Made by a program: the position numbers and the translations under genes. A stretch of 64,000 bases of DNA from an uncultured Paraprevotella sp. Its GTDB lineage: Bacteria > Bacteroidota > Bacteroidia > Bacteroidales > Bacteroidaceae. Below are positions 1 through 8,160 of this stretch, piece by piece. Position 1 is the stretch's first letter, and every line of letters starts with the position of its first letter. The DNA is taken from positions 1 to 64,000 of the forward strand of contig CALULA010000006.1 of assembly GCA_944321365.1 (NCBI GenBank). The letters run 5' to 3'. Below the pieces are notes generated by a model. The model searched no databases. It was not told the origin of the DNA and worked only from the letters and a program-made list of their open reading frames with translations.

Positions 1-86
1 AATCCATTCCTGAATGTAATTACATAATGGATTTCTGAGGATTTTCTATACCTTTGTATTTGTGATAATTAATAACCAAAGGAATC

Positions 87-427
87 GTGGCAAAGAATTT
101 TGAAATACGGAACAGCACGGCGGAGTTTCTTACCTTTATAGCTGAAGGTAAGGAAGTGGCATTCAAGTGTTGTATAGAGATGAAACTATATGGGCAACCC
201 AAAAAGCAATGGCTGAATTGTTAGGTGTTGACAGAACTGTCATTACAAGGCATTTGAAAAATATCTTTGATAGTTCTGAATTACAGCAACATTCAGTATG
301 TGCAAAATTTGCACATACTGCCGGGGATGGTAAGACATATAACACTGCGTTCTATAATCTCGATGCCATCATATCTGTCGGCTACCGTGTTAATTCCGTT
401 CGTGCTACTTTAAGTGCCTTATTTTGA
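87..427 (+). pseudogene. RhuM-family protein, frameshifted and truncated remnant
   Basis: The translation matches the N-terminal part of the RhuM (virulence RhuM) family: an opening of the type K-N-F-E-I-R-N-S-T-A-E-F from a GTG at 87, then VLYRDETIWATQ, GVDRTVITRHLKNIF and SVCAKFAHTAGDGKTYNT, then YNLDAIISVGYRVNS. The first part is read in a different frame from the rest; the break lies between about 155 and 167. The second frame ends at 427 just after RAT, where family members continue with about 200 more residues. So the gene has at least one frameshift and has lost its C-terminal part. RhuM-type genes often sit near restriction or defence genes, which fits the neighbouring helicase fusion, but the function of the family is poorly defined. 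A -7-like box (TACCTTTG, 49-56) lies upstream. Confidence 0.75.
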
Positions 428-448
428 ATTCGTCGAACTCACGTTAAT

Positions 449-3400
449 TTATAAAGAAAGCATCAGATCTGCTAAAAGAACAGCCGTTTCCGCTTCATCT
501 TTTGGTGCATTTTTGGGTTTCCATGCCACGACGAATCGTACAGATGCGGATTTCACCTTATAACCTCTTTGTCCCCAATCAGATAATGTTTCCTGCATTT
601 TTGATGATAATTTGGCTATAGGTTTATCGGTTGATGAACTGTATAAAAAGAAATTACTGTAAATTAAAGAATCTCCCCCTCTCAGTGCCAAGACCTCCTG
701 TTTCCGGTCTTTGAAGAATCCCAAATTGACATCTTTGTGAGAGAGCTGTAGTACAATTTCTTCGGGCATGTCATATTGCCGTTGGTCAACGTGATATTGG
801 TCTACACTTAAATGATTAAAGCAATCGCCGTTTGTGTGTATGAATAGTCTGTTTTTTGCACGGGTTATGCCTACGTAATATCGACGCATCAGATGGTCAT
901 CCTTTACATAGCCGTCCGATATGAGCATGTACACGTCATCAAACTCTCTGCCTTTGGCCTTGTGAATGGTTGATACCACAACATCGGTTCCTGATGTGTC
1001 ACAGAAGTCTTCCACTGACGATTCAAATGTAAATTCTTTGAAGTCACTGAAATATTTTGTCCTGTTGGTTTGCTCAAACTGTTCCACACACCGCTTTACA
1101 TAGTTCAAACTAAGACTGCTGTCATAAATAGAAAAGGTGGCATGCTTGGCCTCTTCCCAAAGCTCTTCTGTGATTAGTGGTGTTTTTATCCGTTTGTCTA
1201 TATACCTCAGAAAGTATCTCATTTCCGCTATGTTCCAAAAACGCAAGCCGTCCATTGATTGTATCAGTTTGCTGTTTATGCCATGCTTTCGCAGGAGGGC
1301 TGTCAAGATTACGGCCTCTTCGTTGGTTTGGGTGAGTACACACGAAGTGCTTTTGCCCTTGTGCTGAAGTAAGTTTTCGACAAGCGGTTGGTACATATAT
1401 GCTGAGTGATGGCGTATCACTTCCACCCATCCTGTCTCTTTTCTCATAGAGATGATAGGTGTGCTTTTTATCCTTTTATGGATGGTTTCCAAGAATCCGT
1501 TGGCAAAATCTACCGGCTGGTGCGCACTGCGGTAATTCTCGGTCATTTCGACAAATGCACTTCCGGTTTCTTGCGCCAGCCGATACATGTAATCGGAATC
1601 GGAACCTCGGAATTCATAGATGTTTTGGTCATCGTCTCCCACTGCTATCACACGCATTTCTTCGTTATTGGCCATCAGGGCCATTACAAGTGCGTATTCT
1701 TCTGTTCCCATGTCCTGGGCTTCGTCTATAACCAATACCGTCTTGCCGATTTTGTTCGGTTCGACTTCTCCTTGACGTATCATTTCGGCTGCCTTTGAGA
1801 CAACATTCTTTGAGTCTTCAAGATTTCCTATTCGCCCCAAGAGGTCGAAGCAATAGGAATGGAATGTTTTAATTTCGACAAAATGGGCTGCATTGCCTAT
1901 CAACTCCATAAGCCGTTGTTTGAATTCTGTAGCGGCTGCCCTTGAAAATGTCAGCATCAATAACTGTTCGTGTTTTACGTCTTCAAGCAACAGAAGTGAG
2001 GCCAGTTTGTGAACCAGTACTCGTGTTTTTCCGCTACCGGGACCTGCCGCAACCACAATGCAACGTGAATTTTTGTCAGAAATGATTTCCATTTGCCGTT
2101 TGGATAATTGTCCAAACAGTTGGTCGTATTTCTGTGGTGTCAGGTTACGTTGTATTTCGTTTGTCCTGTTTCCTTTAAAATATTTTGTGACAAACTTCTT
2201 ATAGTCCATCTGGAAATAGTCTTGAACATATTGCAGGGCTGCCTGATAATCCCTCACCATCAGGTTGGCATATTCCCCCACAATATGCACTTGTTGGATT
2301 TTCAGTTTATAGAATTCGTTCAGCATTCGGTAGTCGTCCTGCTTGTATCTTGACTTGTTGTCTTTTATTCTTTGGATATTCATGGCGTTGTAAAGTACCA
2401 GAAAACCACCTTCAAGTTTTAACGCACCGATTTTCGATAAATACAAAAGTGCTTCTTCCACATCTTCCAACTGAATATCATCAAGTCCGCCAAAAAGAGA
2501 CTGGGAACTAGATTTTATCCGGTTCAGAAGCTCTACTACGGAGAACTGTATGGCTTTGCCGGGTACATTCTCCTTTTCTGTATTGAGGGCTAATTTGTAT
2601 AGCCATTCTATGGCAAAGCGGCTTATTCCCAGTCGTTTCTCAAATCGCCTGATGGTGGATTCCAGATCTGTCTGGCGAGTTATCTCCATGTTATGGACTG
2701 CATCCTCTTTTTTACGCGTATATCCCTTGATGGTGAGGAAATAGAGTAGCGTCCGGATGTCTTTTTCTTTGGATGTGTTGATTCCGTCGTTTACGGCATT
2801 CTCATTCAGTTGCTTGTATGATATTCGTAAAGACTCATCGGGAATATGATTGAGGATGTATTGTTCAAGTTTTGCAAAGCGTTCGAGAAGCATTTGCGAC
2901 TTTCGTTCCGAGTCACCTGCGTCTTGCAAATAGGCAGATATGTCTTTGCTGTCTGCCAATATGCCTTCCTGTCGCATGCGCTCCACTACTGATATAACAT
3001 CTTTTTTGCTTAATCCCAGAATGTCTGCCAGATAGTCGATTCGTGATTCTGCTTCCGAGTCTTGGGCCTTGGCGATATGTTTTTGAGAGATCAGTGACTT
3101 GATGATACGGACAGCCTTTTCTATTTCATCGCTGCCAAAAAGCAGTGATGCCGATATGCGTTCTCTTGCTTCATCCATATTCTTTACCGTTATACCCGTG
3201 GCATATACATGAGGAACGTTGCTTCCTCTTACCAAGTATCCGCTTTGTTCCAAGGCGGCCAATGCAGTTCGTACACGGATCTCAATGTCAGATACCGAAT
3301 CATCCCATCCTGCTTGTCGGGCAATCTCCAATGCAGAACAGTTGACTTTCATACGATGTCTGGTAAGGCTTTTGACAGCTTTCCATACTTGTTGTATTTC

Positions 3401-5323
3401 GCTAATGCTGAGTTTCGTTTGGTTTAGCAATATGAAATGCTTGTCCAGATCATTGTCATTATAAAGTACATAACAACGTGCGCTAAGATCGGGGTCACGG
3501 CCTGCTCGACCTGCCTCTTGAACATAATTCTCCAGAGAATCGGAAATGTCATAATGTACCACAAGACCGACATCTTTCTTGTCCACTCCCATGCCAAATG
3601 CGGATGTGGCCACAATGATGCGTACCTGATCGTTCATGAAAGCGTCTTGGTTGGCTATTTTTTCATCGGCTTCCATTTTCCCATTGAAAGAGAGTGCCTT
3701 GTAACCGTCGCGAGTAAGCTTTGCAGCCAGTTCTCTTGTCCGTTTGGTACGTGATACGTAGACAATAGTCGGACAATCGGCTTCTGCGACAAGTTCTCTT
3801 AGTTTCAGATATTTGTCATTGTCATTCTCCACATGTATGACAGAATAGTGCAGATTCGTCCTGGTGGCAGTTGATGCGAATAACTCCAGATTCAGATTCA
3901 AGGTCTGCTTGAAATAGTCGCAGATGTCTTGGATTACTTTCTGTTTTGCCGTAGCCGTGAAACAGGAAACAGGTATCGGTGTCTTGCATTTTTTCTTTTG
4001 CTGGTATTGTTGGATGAATTTGCCAATGTAGAGATAGTCAACCCTGAAATCCTGCCCCCACGAAGAAAAGCAGTGCGCTTCGTCTATGACAAACCTTACA
4101 ACGTGGCGTGCCAGCAATATTTTCTCGATGGTCTTTGAGCGAAGCATTTCGGGAGCGATGTATAACAGTGAGGCTTCTCCGTCTTGTACTCTTTGTATGG
4201 ACAGCGATCTTGTGATGGGGTCCAGCATCCCGTTTATGGTTACGGCATCCGTGATGCCTCTGTCGGCAAGATTGTCTACCTGGTCTTTCATCAAGGACTG
4301 CAAGGGGGAGACAACAACCGTAAGCCCATGCATGGAATGTCCGGCCATGAGTGCGGGCAATTGGAAAGTAAGTGATTTGCCGCCACCGGTAGGAAATATG
4401 GCCAGCAGCGATTTCCCTTTCACTGCAGCTTGGGCAGCACGTTCTTGTAGCGGCTCGCCTTCGTATGTCCGGAAACACTCATATCCGAAGAATGTTTTCA
4501 GATTATGGCGCACATCCAATTGTGTACGGCAATAGTCGCAGCCTTCCTGGCAATGGGTATGGCGCAAGAGTTTGACAATAAACTCCACTTCCGGATAATT
4601 ATAAAGCACCCATCCGGGAGTGATGGAGCGGTAATCGGTGGTATCAATCAGTGCCAAGGCGTATGCCAATCCGCAGGGATATTGGTTGATGAGCATGTCA
4701 AGGTCGGCATGTTGGCAAATCTTTCCCGCATAGAGTCTTTTGATAAGTTCTGGTATTCCCTTATGGATATGCTCTGCACATACCATACTGAGAAATCCCT
4801 CAAATTCCTTCTTGTCCTTCAGCAGCGATGCGAATAGCAAACGCTTTTCTTTACACAATGAATGCCAGCATGCTATTTCATCCAGCAATAAGTCTTTTGC
4901 TTTCTTGCAGTCGTTCACCGGATTGTTCATCTGTTCGCTGATTAGCTTGTCGTCTTTCACAAGCCTGTGGTAAGGGCGTTCCGGGAATAGTAAAGGCGAA
5001 ACATAAAGTGTGTCAACTAAGGTCCAGCGGCATTTTTGGTCCGTAAACAGGTAGTTGGCATCGTGGTGAATGATATTGTGACCACAGATATAGTCTACAT
5101 CATTTAGGAAAATAAATAATTCTTCTTTTGAAGTTTTATGAAATGTCGTGTCATCATGTTTGAGTGCTCCTATATCATGAATTTTATGGTCTTTTAAGCC
5201 CACTTCAACATCTACTATGGCATAATGAGGAGCACTGCATGGCGCAGGGTTGGTTTTATTGCCGATAATCTTGCTTTTATCCTCGGCTTTCTCGATTCCT
5301 AAGAGTTTACTCCATATTGACAT
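449..5323 (-). CDS. Exonuclease-RecQ-UvrD-like helicase fusion protein
   Basis: This 1,624-residue protein has three enzymatic parts. Residues about 30-110 resemble a DEDD-type 3'-5' exonuclease (IVDVEVG near 37 and GHNIIHHDANYL near 80). Residues about 285-640 are a RecQ-type superfamily 2 helicase, with PTGGGKS near 312, DEAHCFSSWGQDFR near 414 and QEAGRAGRD in motif VI. Residues about 1075-1560 are a UvrD-type superfamily 1 helicase, with AAGPGSGKT near 1096, VIDEAQD near 1200, STIHKAKGREFDDV and YVGITRAKNRL near 1485. Similar very long RecQ-annotated proteins occur in Bacteroidetes. Its likely role is DNA unwinding and resection in repair or in defence against foreign DNA; this is inference. 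The local base composition is more AT-rich than the rest of the window, and a RhuM remnant lies just downstream, so horizontal acquisition is plausible. A -7-like box for this strand (CAAAAGTA on plus) lies at 5419-5426. Confidence 0.88.
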   Translation of the reverse strand: MSIWSKLLGIEKAEDKSKIIGNKTNPAPCSAPHYAIVDVEVGLKDHKIHDIGALKHDDTTFHKTSKEELFIFLNDVDYICGHNIIHHDANYLFTDQKCRWTLVDTLYVSPLLFPERPYHRLVKDDKLISEQMNNPVNDCKKAKDLLLDEIACWHSLCKEKRLLFASLLKDKKEFEGFLSMVCAEHIHKGIPELIKRLYAGKICQHADLDMLINQYPCGLAYALALIDTTDYRSITPGWVLYNYPEVEFIVKLLRHTHCQEGCDYCRTQLDVRHNLKTFFGYECFRTYEGEPLQERAAQAAVKGKSLLAIFPTGGGKSLTFQLPALMAGHSMHGLTVVVSPLQSLMKDQVDNLADRGITDAVTINGMLDPITRSLSIQRVQDGEASLLYIAPEMLRSKTIEKILLARHVVRFVIDEAHCFSSWGQDFRVDYLYIGKFIQQYQQKKKCKTPIPVSCFTATAKQKVIQDICDYFKQTLNLNLELFASTATRTNLHYSVIHVENDNDKYLKLRELVAEADCPTIVYVSRTKRTRELAAKLTRDGYKALSFNGKMEADEKIANQDAFMNDQVRIIVATSAFGMGVDKKDVGLVVHYDISDSLENYVQEAGRAGRDPDLSARCYVLYNDNDLDKHFILLNQTKLSISEIQQVWKAVKSLTRHRMKVNCSALEIARQAGWDDSVSDIEIRVRTALAALEQSGYLVRGSNVPHVYATGITVKNMDEARERISASLLFGSDEIEKAVRIIKSLISQKHIAKAQDSEAESRIDYLADILGLSKKDVISVVERMRQEGILADSKDISAYLQDAGDSERKSQMLLERFAKLEQYILNHIPDESLRISYKQLNENAVNDGINTSKEKDIRTLLYFLTIKGYTRKKEDAVHNMEITRQTDLESTIRRFEKRLGISRFAIEWLYKLALNTEKENVPGKAIQFSVVELLNRIKSSSQSLFGGLDDIQLEDVEEALLYLSKIGALKLEGGFLVLYNAMNIQRIKDNKSRYKQDDYRMLNEFYKLKIQQVHIVGEYANLMVRDYQAALQYVQDYFQMDYKKFVTKYFKGNRTNEIQRNLTPQKYDQLFGQLSKRQMEIISDKNSRCIVVAAGPGSGKTRVLVHKLASLLLLEDVKHEQLLMLTFSRAAATEFKQRLMELIGNAAHFVEIKTFHSYCFDLLGRIGNLEDSKNVVSKAAEMIRQGEVEPNKIGKTVLVIDEAQDMGTEEYALVMALMANNEEMRVIAVGDDDQNIYEFRGSDSDYMYRLAQETGSAFVEMTENYRSAHQPVDFANGFLETIHKRIKSTPIISMRKETGWVEVIRHHSAYMYQPLVENLLQHKGKSTSCVLTQTNEEAVILTALLRKHGINSKLIQSMDGLRFWNIAEMRYFLRYIDKRIKTPLITEELWEEAKHATFSIYDSSLSLNYVKRCVEQFEQTNRTKYFSDFKEFTFESSVEDFCDTSGTDVVVSTIHKAKGREFDDVYMLISDGYVKDDHLMRRYYVGITRAKNRLFIHTNGDCFNHLSVDQYHVDQRQYDMPEEIVLQLSHKDVNLGFFKDRKQEVLALRGGDSLIYSNFFLYSSSTDKPIAKLSSKMQETLSDWGQRGYKVKSASVRFVVAWKPKNAPKDEAETAVLLADLMLSL

Positions 5324-5636
5324 ATCGCAAATAAATAGTTCTATAACTTGGATTTGTTATGTATCTGCATCCTGCACAAGTCCATTATGATTCAGGTAAA
5401 TTACCATAGTATCATATACAAAAGTAAGGATAAAAATCGAAGAATCCATTAAAAAGTGCCATAGACTTTTGAGTATTATGCGTTTATATCACGATTTTTT
5501 CAGATAAATCTGTAACTTTGTAGTCATAGTGCTGCAGTTGCTTATGGATGCTTATTTTCGGGCTTGCATGATGTCTGCAATGCGTTCACGCAAGTCGCTG
5601 AGGGATATCATATATTGATTTTAAAAGAGAAATAAG
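5324..5636. other. Divergent intergenic region, recQ fusion / choloylglycine hydrolase
   Basis: This AT-rich stretch of 313 bases holds no credible gene. It separates the minus-strand helicase fusion from the plus-strand hydrolase. It contains back-to-back -7-like boxes: CAAAAGTA at 5419-5426 (TACTTTTG for the minus strand) and TAACTTTG at 5513-5520 for the plus strand. No well-spaced -33 TTTG was found for either. The 120 bases before the hydrolase start would be a long 5' untranslated region if the second box is used. Confidence 0.6.
5513..5520 (+). promoter_or_regulatory. Putative -7 box for the choloylglycine-hydrolase gene
   Basis: TAACTTTG matches the Bacteroidetes -7 consensus TAnnTTTG. 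It lies about 117 bases before the start codon. No clear -33 TTTG is seen 19-21 bases upstream, so the call is weak. Confidence 0.4.
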
Positions 5637-6737
5637 ATGAAGGGCAGAAGAAAAAAAGGAAATGGAATGGCCGTATGGGGATTGGCGCTTGCCTGTTTGT
5701 TACCCGTACACTCCGATGCTTGTACAGGCATAACGCTGAAATCCGCAGATGGTGCGACGGTATTGGCACGCACGATTGAGTGGGGAGGCAGTGATCTGAA
5801 CAGCTGTTATGTTGTTGTACCCCGTGGTTATGAACAGCAAGCCTATGTGACAGGCGGAAAGAAAGAGGGCATGAAGTTCAAGGCTCGTTACGGTTATGTG
5901 GGCGTGGCTGTGGAGATGGCAGATTTCGTAGCTGAAGGATTGAATGAAGCCGGTCTGTCAGCAGGATTGTTCTATTTCCCTAATTATGGCAGTTACGAGG
6001 CTTATGACCCGGCCCTAAAGGACAGCTCTATTTCAGACCTCCAGCTGGTGCCTTGGCTGTTGGGAGCTTTCAAAACGGTGGACGAAGTGAAGGAAGGACT
6101 ACGGGGTGTGCATGTCGTTTCGTCCGATCCGCGGGCATCTACCGTCCATTGGCGCATTGCCGATGCTTCCGGACGTCAGATAGTATTGGAGATCGTGGAG
6201 GGTAAATTTTGTTTTTATGAGAATCAGTTGGGAGTGTTGACCAATTCACCGGGCTTTGAATGGCAGTTGACGAATCTGAATAATTATGTGAATCTTTATC
6301 CCGGTGGTGCAGAGAAAAAGACATTGGGCGAGATGACGTTGTCGGCCTTTGGTGCAGGCAGTGGTTTTCTGGGACTTCCGGGTGATGTCACTCCGCCGTC
6401 GCGTTTCGTGCGTGCAGCCCTTTATCAGACGTCGTCTCCTGTACAGCCCACAGCCCGTAAGACTGTTCTGCAGGCTTTTCAGATTCTGAACAATTTCGAT
6501 ATTCCCGTGGGGATTGAGTTCGCAGACGGAAAAGTTCCGGTAGATATTCCCAGTGCCACGCAATGGACTTCGGCTACCGATGTCCGGAATCTTGTTTTTT
6601 ATTATCGTTCAATGTACAATAGTACTATTCGTAGCATAGATTTGAAAACCATTGATTTCGGGAAAGTGAGATACCGTTCCATGCCTATTGACCAAGTGAA
6701 AGAGCAACCTATTGTTCCGGTCGTATTGGATGAATAA
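5637..6737 (+). CDS. Choloylglycine hydrolase family protein (bile salt hydrolase / penicillin V acylase type)
   Basis: This secreted linear-amide hydrolase of the Ntn family has 366 residues. A signal peptide ends at HSDA/C, so signal peptidase I cleavage would expose Cys29 as the N-terminal nucleophile. Arg45 lies 16 residues after it, the spacing of Cys2-Arg18 in classical enzymes. The residue equivalent to Asp21 is Glu48 (motif RTIEW rather than RNMD). Asn103 in EGLNEAGL, Asn203 in LTNSPGF and the SRFVRA segment near 255 complete the active-site pattern. The family cleaves conjugated bile salts or penicillin V; the substrate cannot be fixed from sequence, and the Glu substitution is seen in acylases outside the classical bile-salt clade. 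It lies 50 bases before pfs-luxS on the same strand and may be partly co-transcribed with them. Confidence 0.85.
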   Translation: MKGRRKKGNGMAVWGLALACLLPVHSDACTGITLKSADGATVLARTIEWGGSDLNSCYVVVPRGYEQQAYVTGGKKEGMKFKARYGYVGVAVEMADFVAEGLNEAGLSAGLFYFPNYGSYEAYDPALKDSSISDLQLVPWLLGAFKTVDEVKEGLRGVHVVSSDPRASTVHWRIADASGRQIVLEIVEGKFCFYENQLGVLTNSPGFEWQLTNLNNYVNLYPGGAEKKTLGEMTLSAFGAGSGFLGLPGDVTPPSRFVRAALYQTSSPVQPTARKTVLQAFQILNNFDIPVGIEFADGKVPVDIPSATQWTSATDVRNLVFYYRSMYNSTIRSIDLKTIDFGKVRYRSMPIDQVKEQPIVPVVLDE

Positions 6738-6756
6738 AGGCTTTTTTGTATTTTTG
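6726..6756 (+). promoter_or_regulatory. Putative promoter of pfs-luxS
   Basis: TTGG (6726-6729), a 19-base spacer and TATTTTTG (6749-6756) match the Bacteroidetes -33/-7 pattern TTTG-N19-21-TAnnTTTG with one mismatch in -33. It overlaps the end of the upstream hydrolase gene. A clear GGAGG ribosome-binding site precedes the pfs start, which is unusual among genes in this window. Confidence 0.45.
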
Positions 6757-6787
6757 CATGGTGTTTTCATTAAAGCGGAGGTAATAT

Positions 6788-7495
6788 ATGAGAATAGGAA
6801 TCATTGCTGCTATGAGTTCTGAGCGCGAACAGTTGGCCCGGTTGATCGAAGGGTCGCACACGGAGCGGCATGGATTGTTCGATTACATGGTCGGGCAGTT
6901 GGGTGAAAATACTTTGTATATTATGGAATGCGGCATAGGTAAGGTGAATGCCGCAGTGGGAGCATCCGAGCTGATAACTCATGTCCAGCCGGATGTCGTG
7001 ATCAGTACGGGGGTAGCCGGTGGCATTGATGCCGGAGTCGGTGTGATGGAAGTCGTCGCCGCTGCCGAAGTGGTCTATCACGATGTCTGGTGCGGAATGG
7101 GAAATGCCTACGGGCAGGTGCAGGGACTTCCGCCGCGTTTTGCTTGTGACGTCCGGTTGGTAGAAGCTGCCGCCTCGCTGGTGTCGGGCATACCGATTCA
7201 TACGGGGCTGATTTGCAGCGGCGACAAGTTCATAACCGACCGTGAGGAACTGGATGTCATTAAAGGGAATTTCCCGGACGGATTGGCCGTCGATATGGAG
7301 TCGGGGGCCATTGCCCAGGTTTGTTATCTTTATGGCACACCGTTCATCAGTTTCCGCATCATCAGTGATACTCCGGGTGCTGAGGCACATTGGGAGCAGT
7401 ATGAAAATTTTTGGGATAAGTTGGCCGACCGTTCGTTCGGAGTGGTGAGACTCTTCTTGGAACATCTGCCGTCCTCTTTATCCCGTCATTCATAA
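6788..7495 (+). CDS. mtnN: 5'-methylthioadenosine/S-adenosylhomocysteine nucleosidase
   Basis: This cytosolic nucleosidase has 235 residues, the usual family length. It hydrolyses S-adenosylhomocysteine to S-ribosylhomocysteine and adenine, and also methylthioadenosine and 5'-deoxyadenosine. Glu12 (in MSSERE) is the expected catalytic residue position; GVAGGIDAGVGVMEVV, AVDMESGAIAQV and the IISDTPG loop with the catalytic Asp are all present. The ATG at 6788 follows GGAGG at good distance. It is followed by luxS after 18 bases, so substrate production and consumption are encoded together: the two genes form the activated-methyl-cycle detoxification route and make the AI-2 precursor. Confidence 0.95.
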   Translation: MRIGIIAAMSSEREQLARLIEGSHTERHGLFDYMVGQLGENTLYIMECGIGKVNAAVGASELITHVQPDVVISTGVAGGIDAGVGVMEVVAAAEVVYHDVWCGMGNAYGQVQGLPPRFACDVRLVEAAASLVSGIPIHTGLICSGDKFITDREELDVIKGNFPDGLAVDMESGAIAQVCYLYGTPFISFRIISDTPGAEAHWEQYENFWDKLADRSFGVVRLFLEHLPSSLSRHS

Positions 7496-7513
7496 ACATG
7501 CATTTAAGATATA

Positions 7514-8005
7514 ATGAAAAAGATTCCGAGTTTTACGATTGATCACAACCGGTTGTTGCGTGGCGTTTATGTGTCGCGCAAGGATGAGGTGGGCGGCGAT
7601 GTCGTGACCACTTTCGACATTCGTATGAAAGAGCCCAATCGCGAGCCTGCATTAGGCCAGGGGGCGTTGCATACGATAGAGCATCTGGCCGCAACGTTCT
7701 TGCGTAATCACCCGTTGTGGGCCGATAAGATTGTCTATTGGGGGCCGATGGGATGCCTTACGGGTAACTATCTGCTGATGAAAGGCGATCTGGAGTCTGC
7801 GGATATTGTGGAGCTGATGAAAGAGACATTCCGTTTTGTTGCCGGATTTGAAGGCGAGGTGCCGGGGGCGGCTCCGCAGGATTGTGGTAATTATTTGTTG
7901 CACGACTTGCCGATGGCCAGATGGGAGTCGGCGAAGTTTCTGCACGAAGTGTTGGAGCAACTGACAGAAGCCAATCTGCATTATCCTTCGTGTGAGGTGC
8001 AGTGA
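7514..8005 (+). CDS. luxS: S-ribosylhomocysteine lyase LuxS
   Basis: LuxS converts S-ribosylhomocysteine into homocysteine and 4,5-dihydroxy-2,3-pentanedione, the AI-2 precursor. The protein has 163 residues, as expected. The metal-binding HxxEH motif is His53, Glu56 and His57; Cys124 in DCGNYLLHD is the third metal ligand, and Cys81 in GPMGCLTGNY corresponds to the catalytic cysteine. It directly follows mtnN and probably shares its transcript. A hairpin terminator lies at 8125-8160, after an array of TTGCGCAA repeats in its 3' flank. Confidence 0.95.
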   Translation: MKKIPSFTIDHNRLLRGVYVSRKDEVGGDVVTTFDIRMKEPNREPALGQGALHTIEHLAATFLRNHPLWADKIVYWGPMGCLTGNYLLMKGDLESADIVELMKETFRFVAGFEGEVPGAAPQDCGNYLLHDLPMARWESAKFLHEVLEQLTEANLHYPSCEVQ

Positions 8006-8038
8006 ATGCGTCTTCTTTGAGGAGAAGGTTGCTTTTTT

Positions 8039-8112
8039 ATGCGCATAAGCGGGCGCATTCTTGCGCAAGAGTGCTTGCGTCTTTGCGCAAGACAGAGATG
8101 CGTATTGCGCAA
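8039..8112. repeat. 22-bp-period TTGCGCAA array A
   Basis: Exact TTGCGCAA copies start at 8061, 8083 and 8105, and the related palindrome ATGCGCAT starts at 8039; all four are spaced exactly 22 bases. The bases between copies differ. The copies at 8061 and 8083 extend to CTTGCGCAAGA and TTTGCGCAAGA. The array lies between the convergent ends of luxS and the pectate lyase, so it is not a promoter element for either gene. Confidence 0.9.
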
Positions 8113-8124
8113 ACGGAAATAAGG

Positions 8125-8160
8125 TGGCGGGTCACGGTTGCTGAGTGACCCGCCATTTTT
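8125..8160 (+). terminator. Intrinsic terminator after mtnN-luxS
   Basis: An 11-bp stem (TGGCGGGTCAC / GTGACCCGCCA) with a 9-base loop is followed by TTTTT on the plus strand. It overlaps the last codons of the convergent pectate lyase gene, whose stop is at 8132-8134. Confidence 0.85.
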
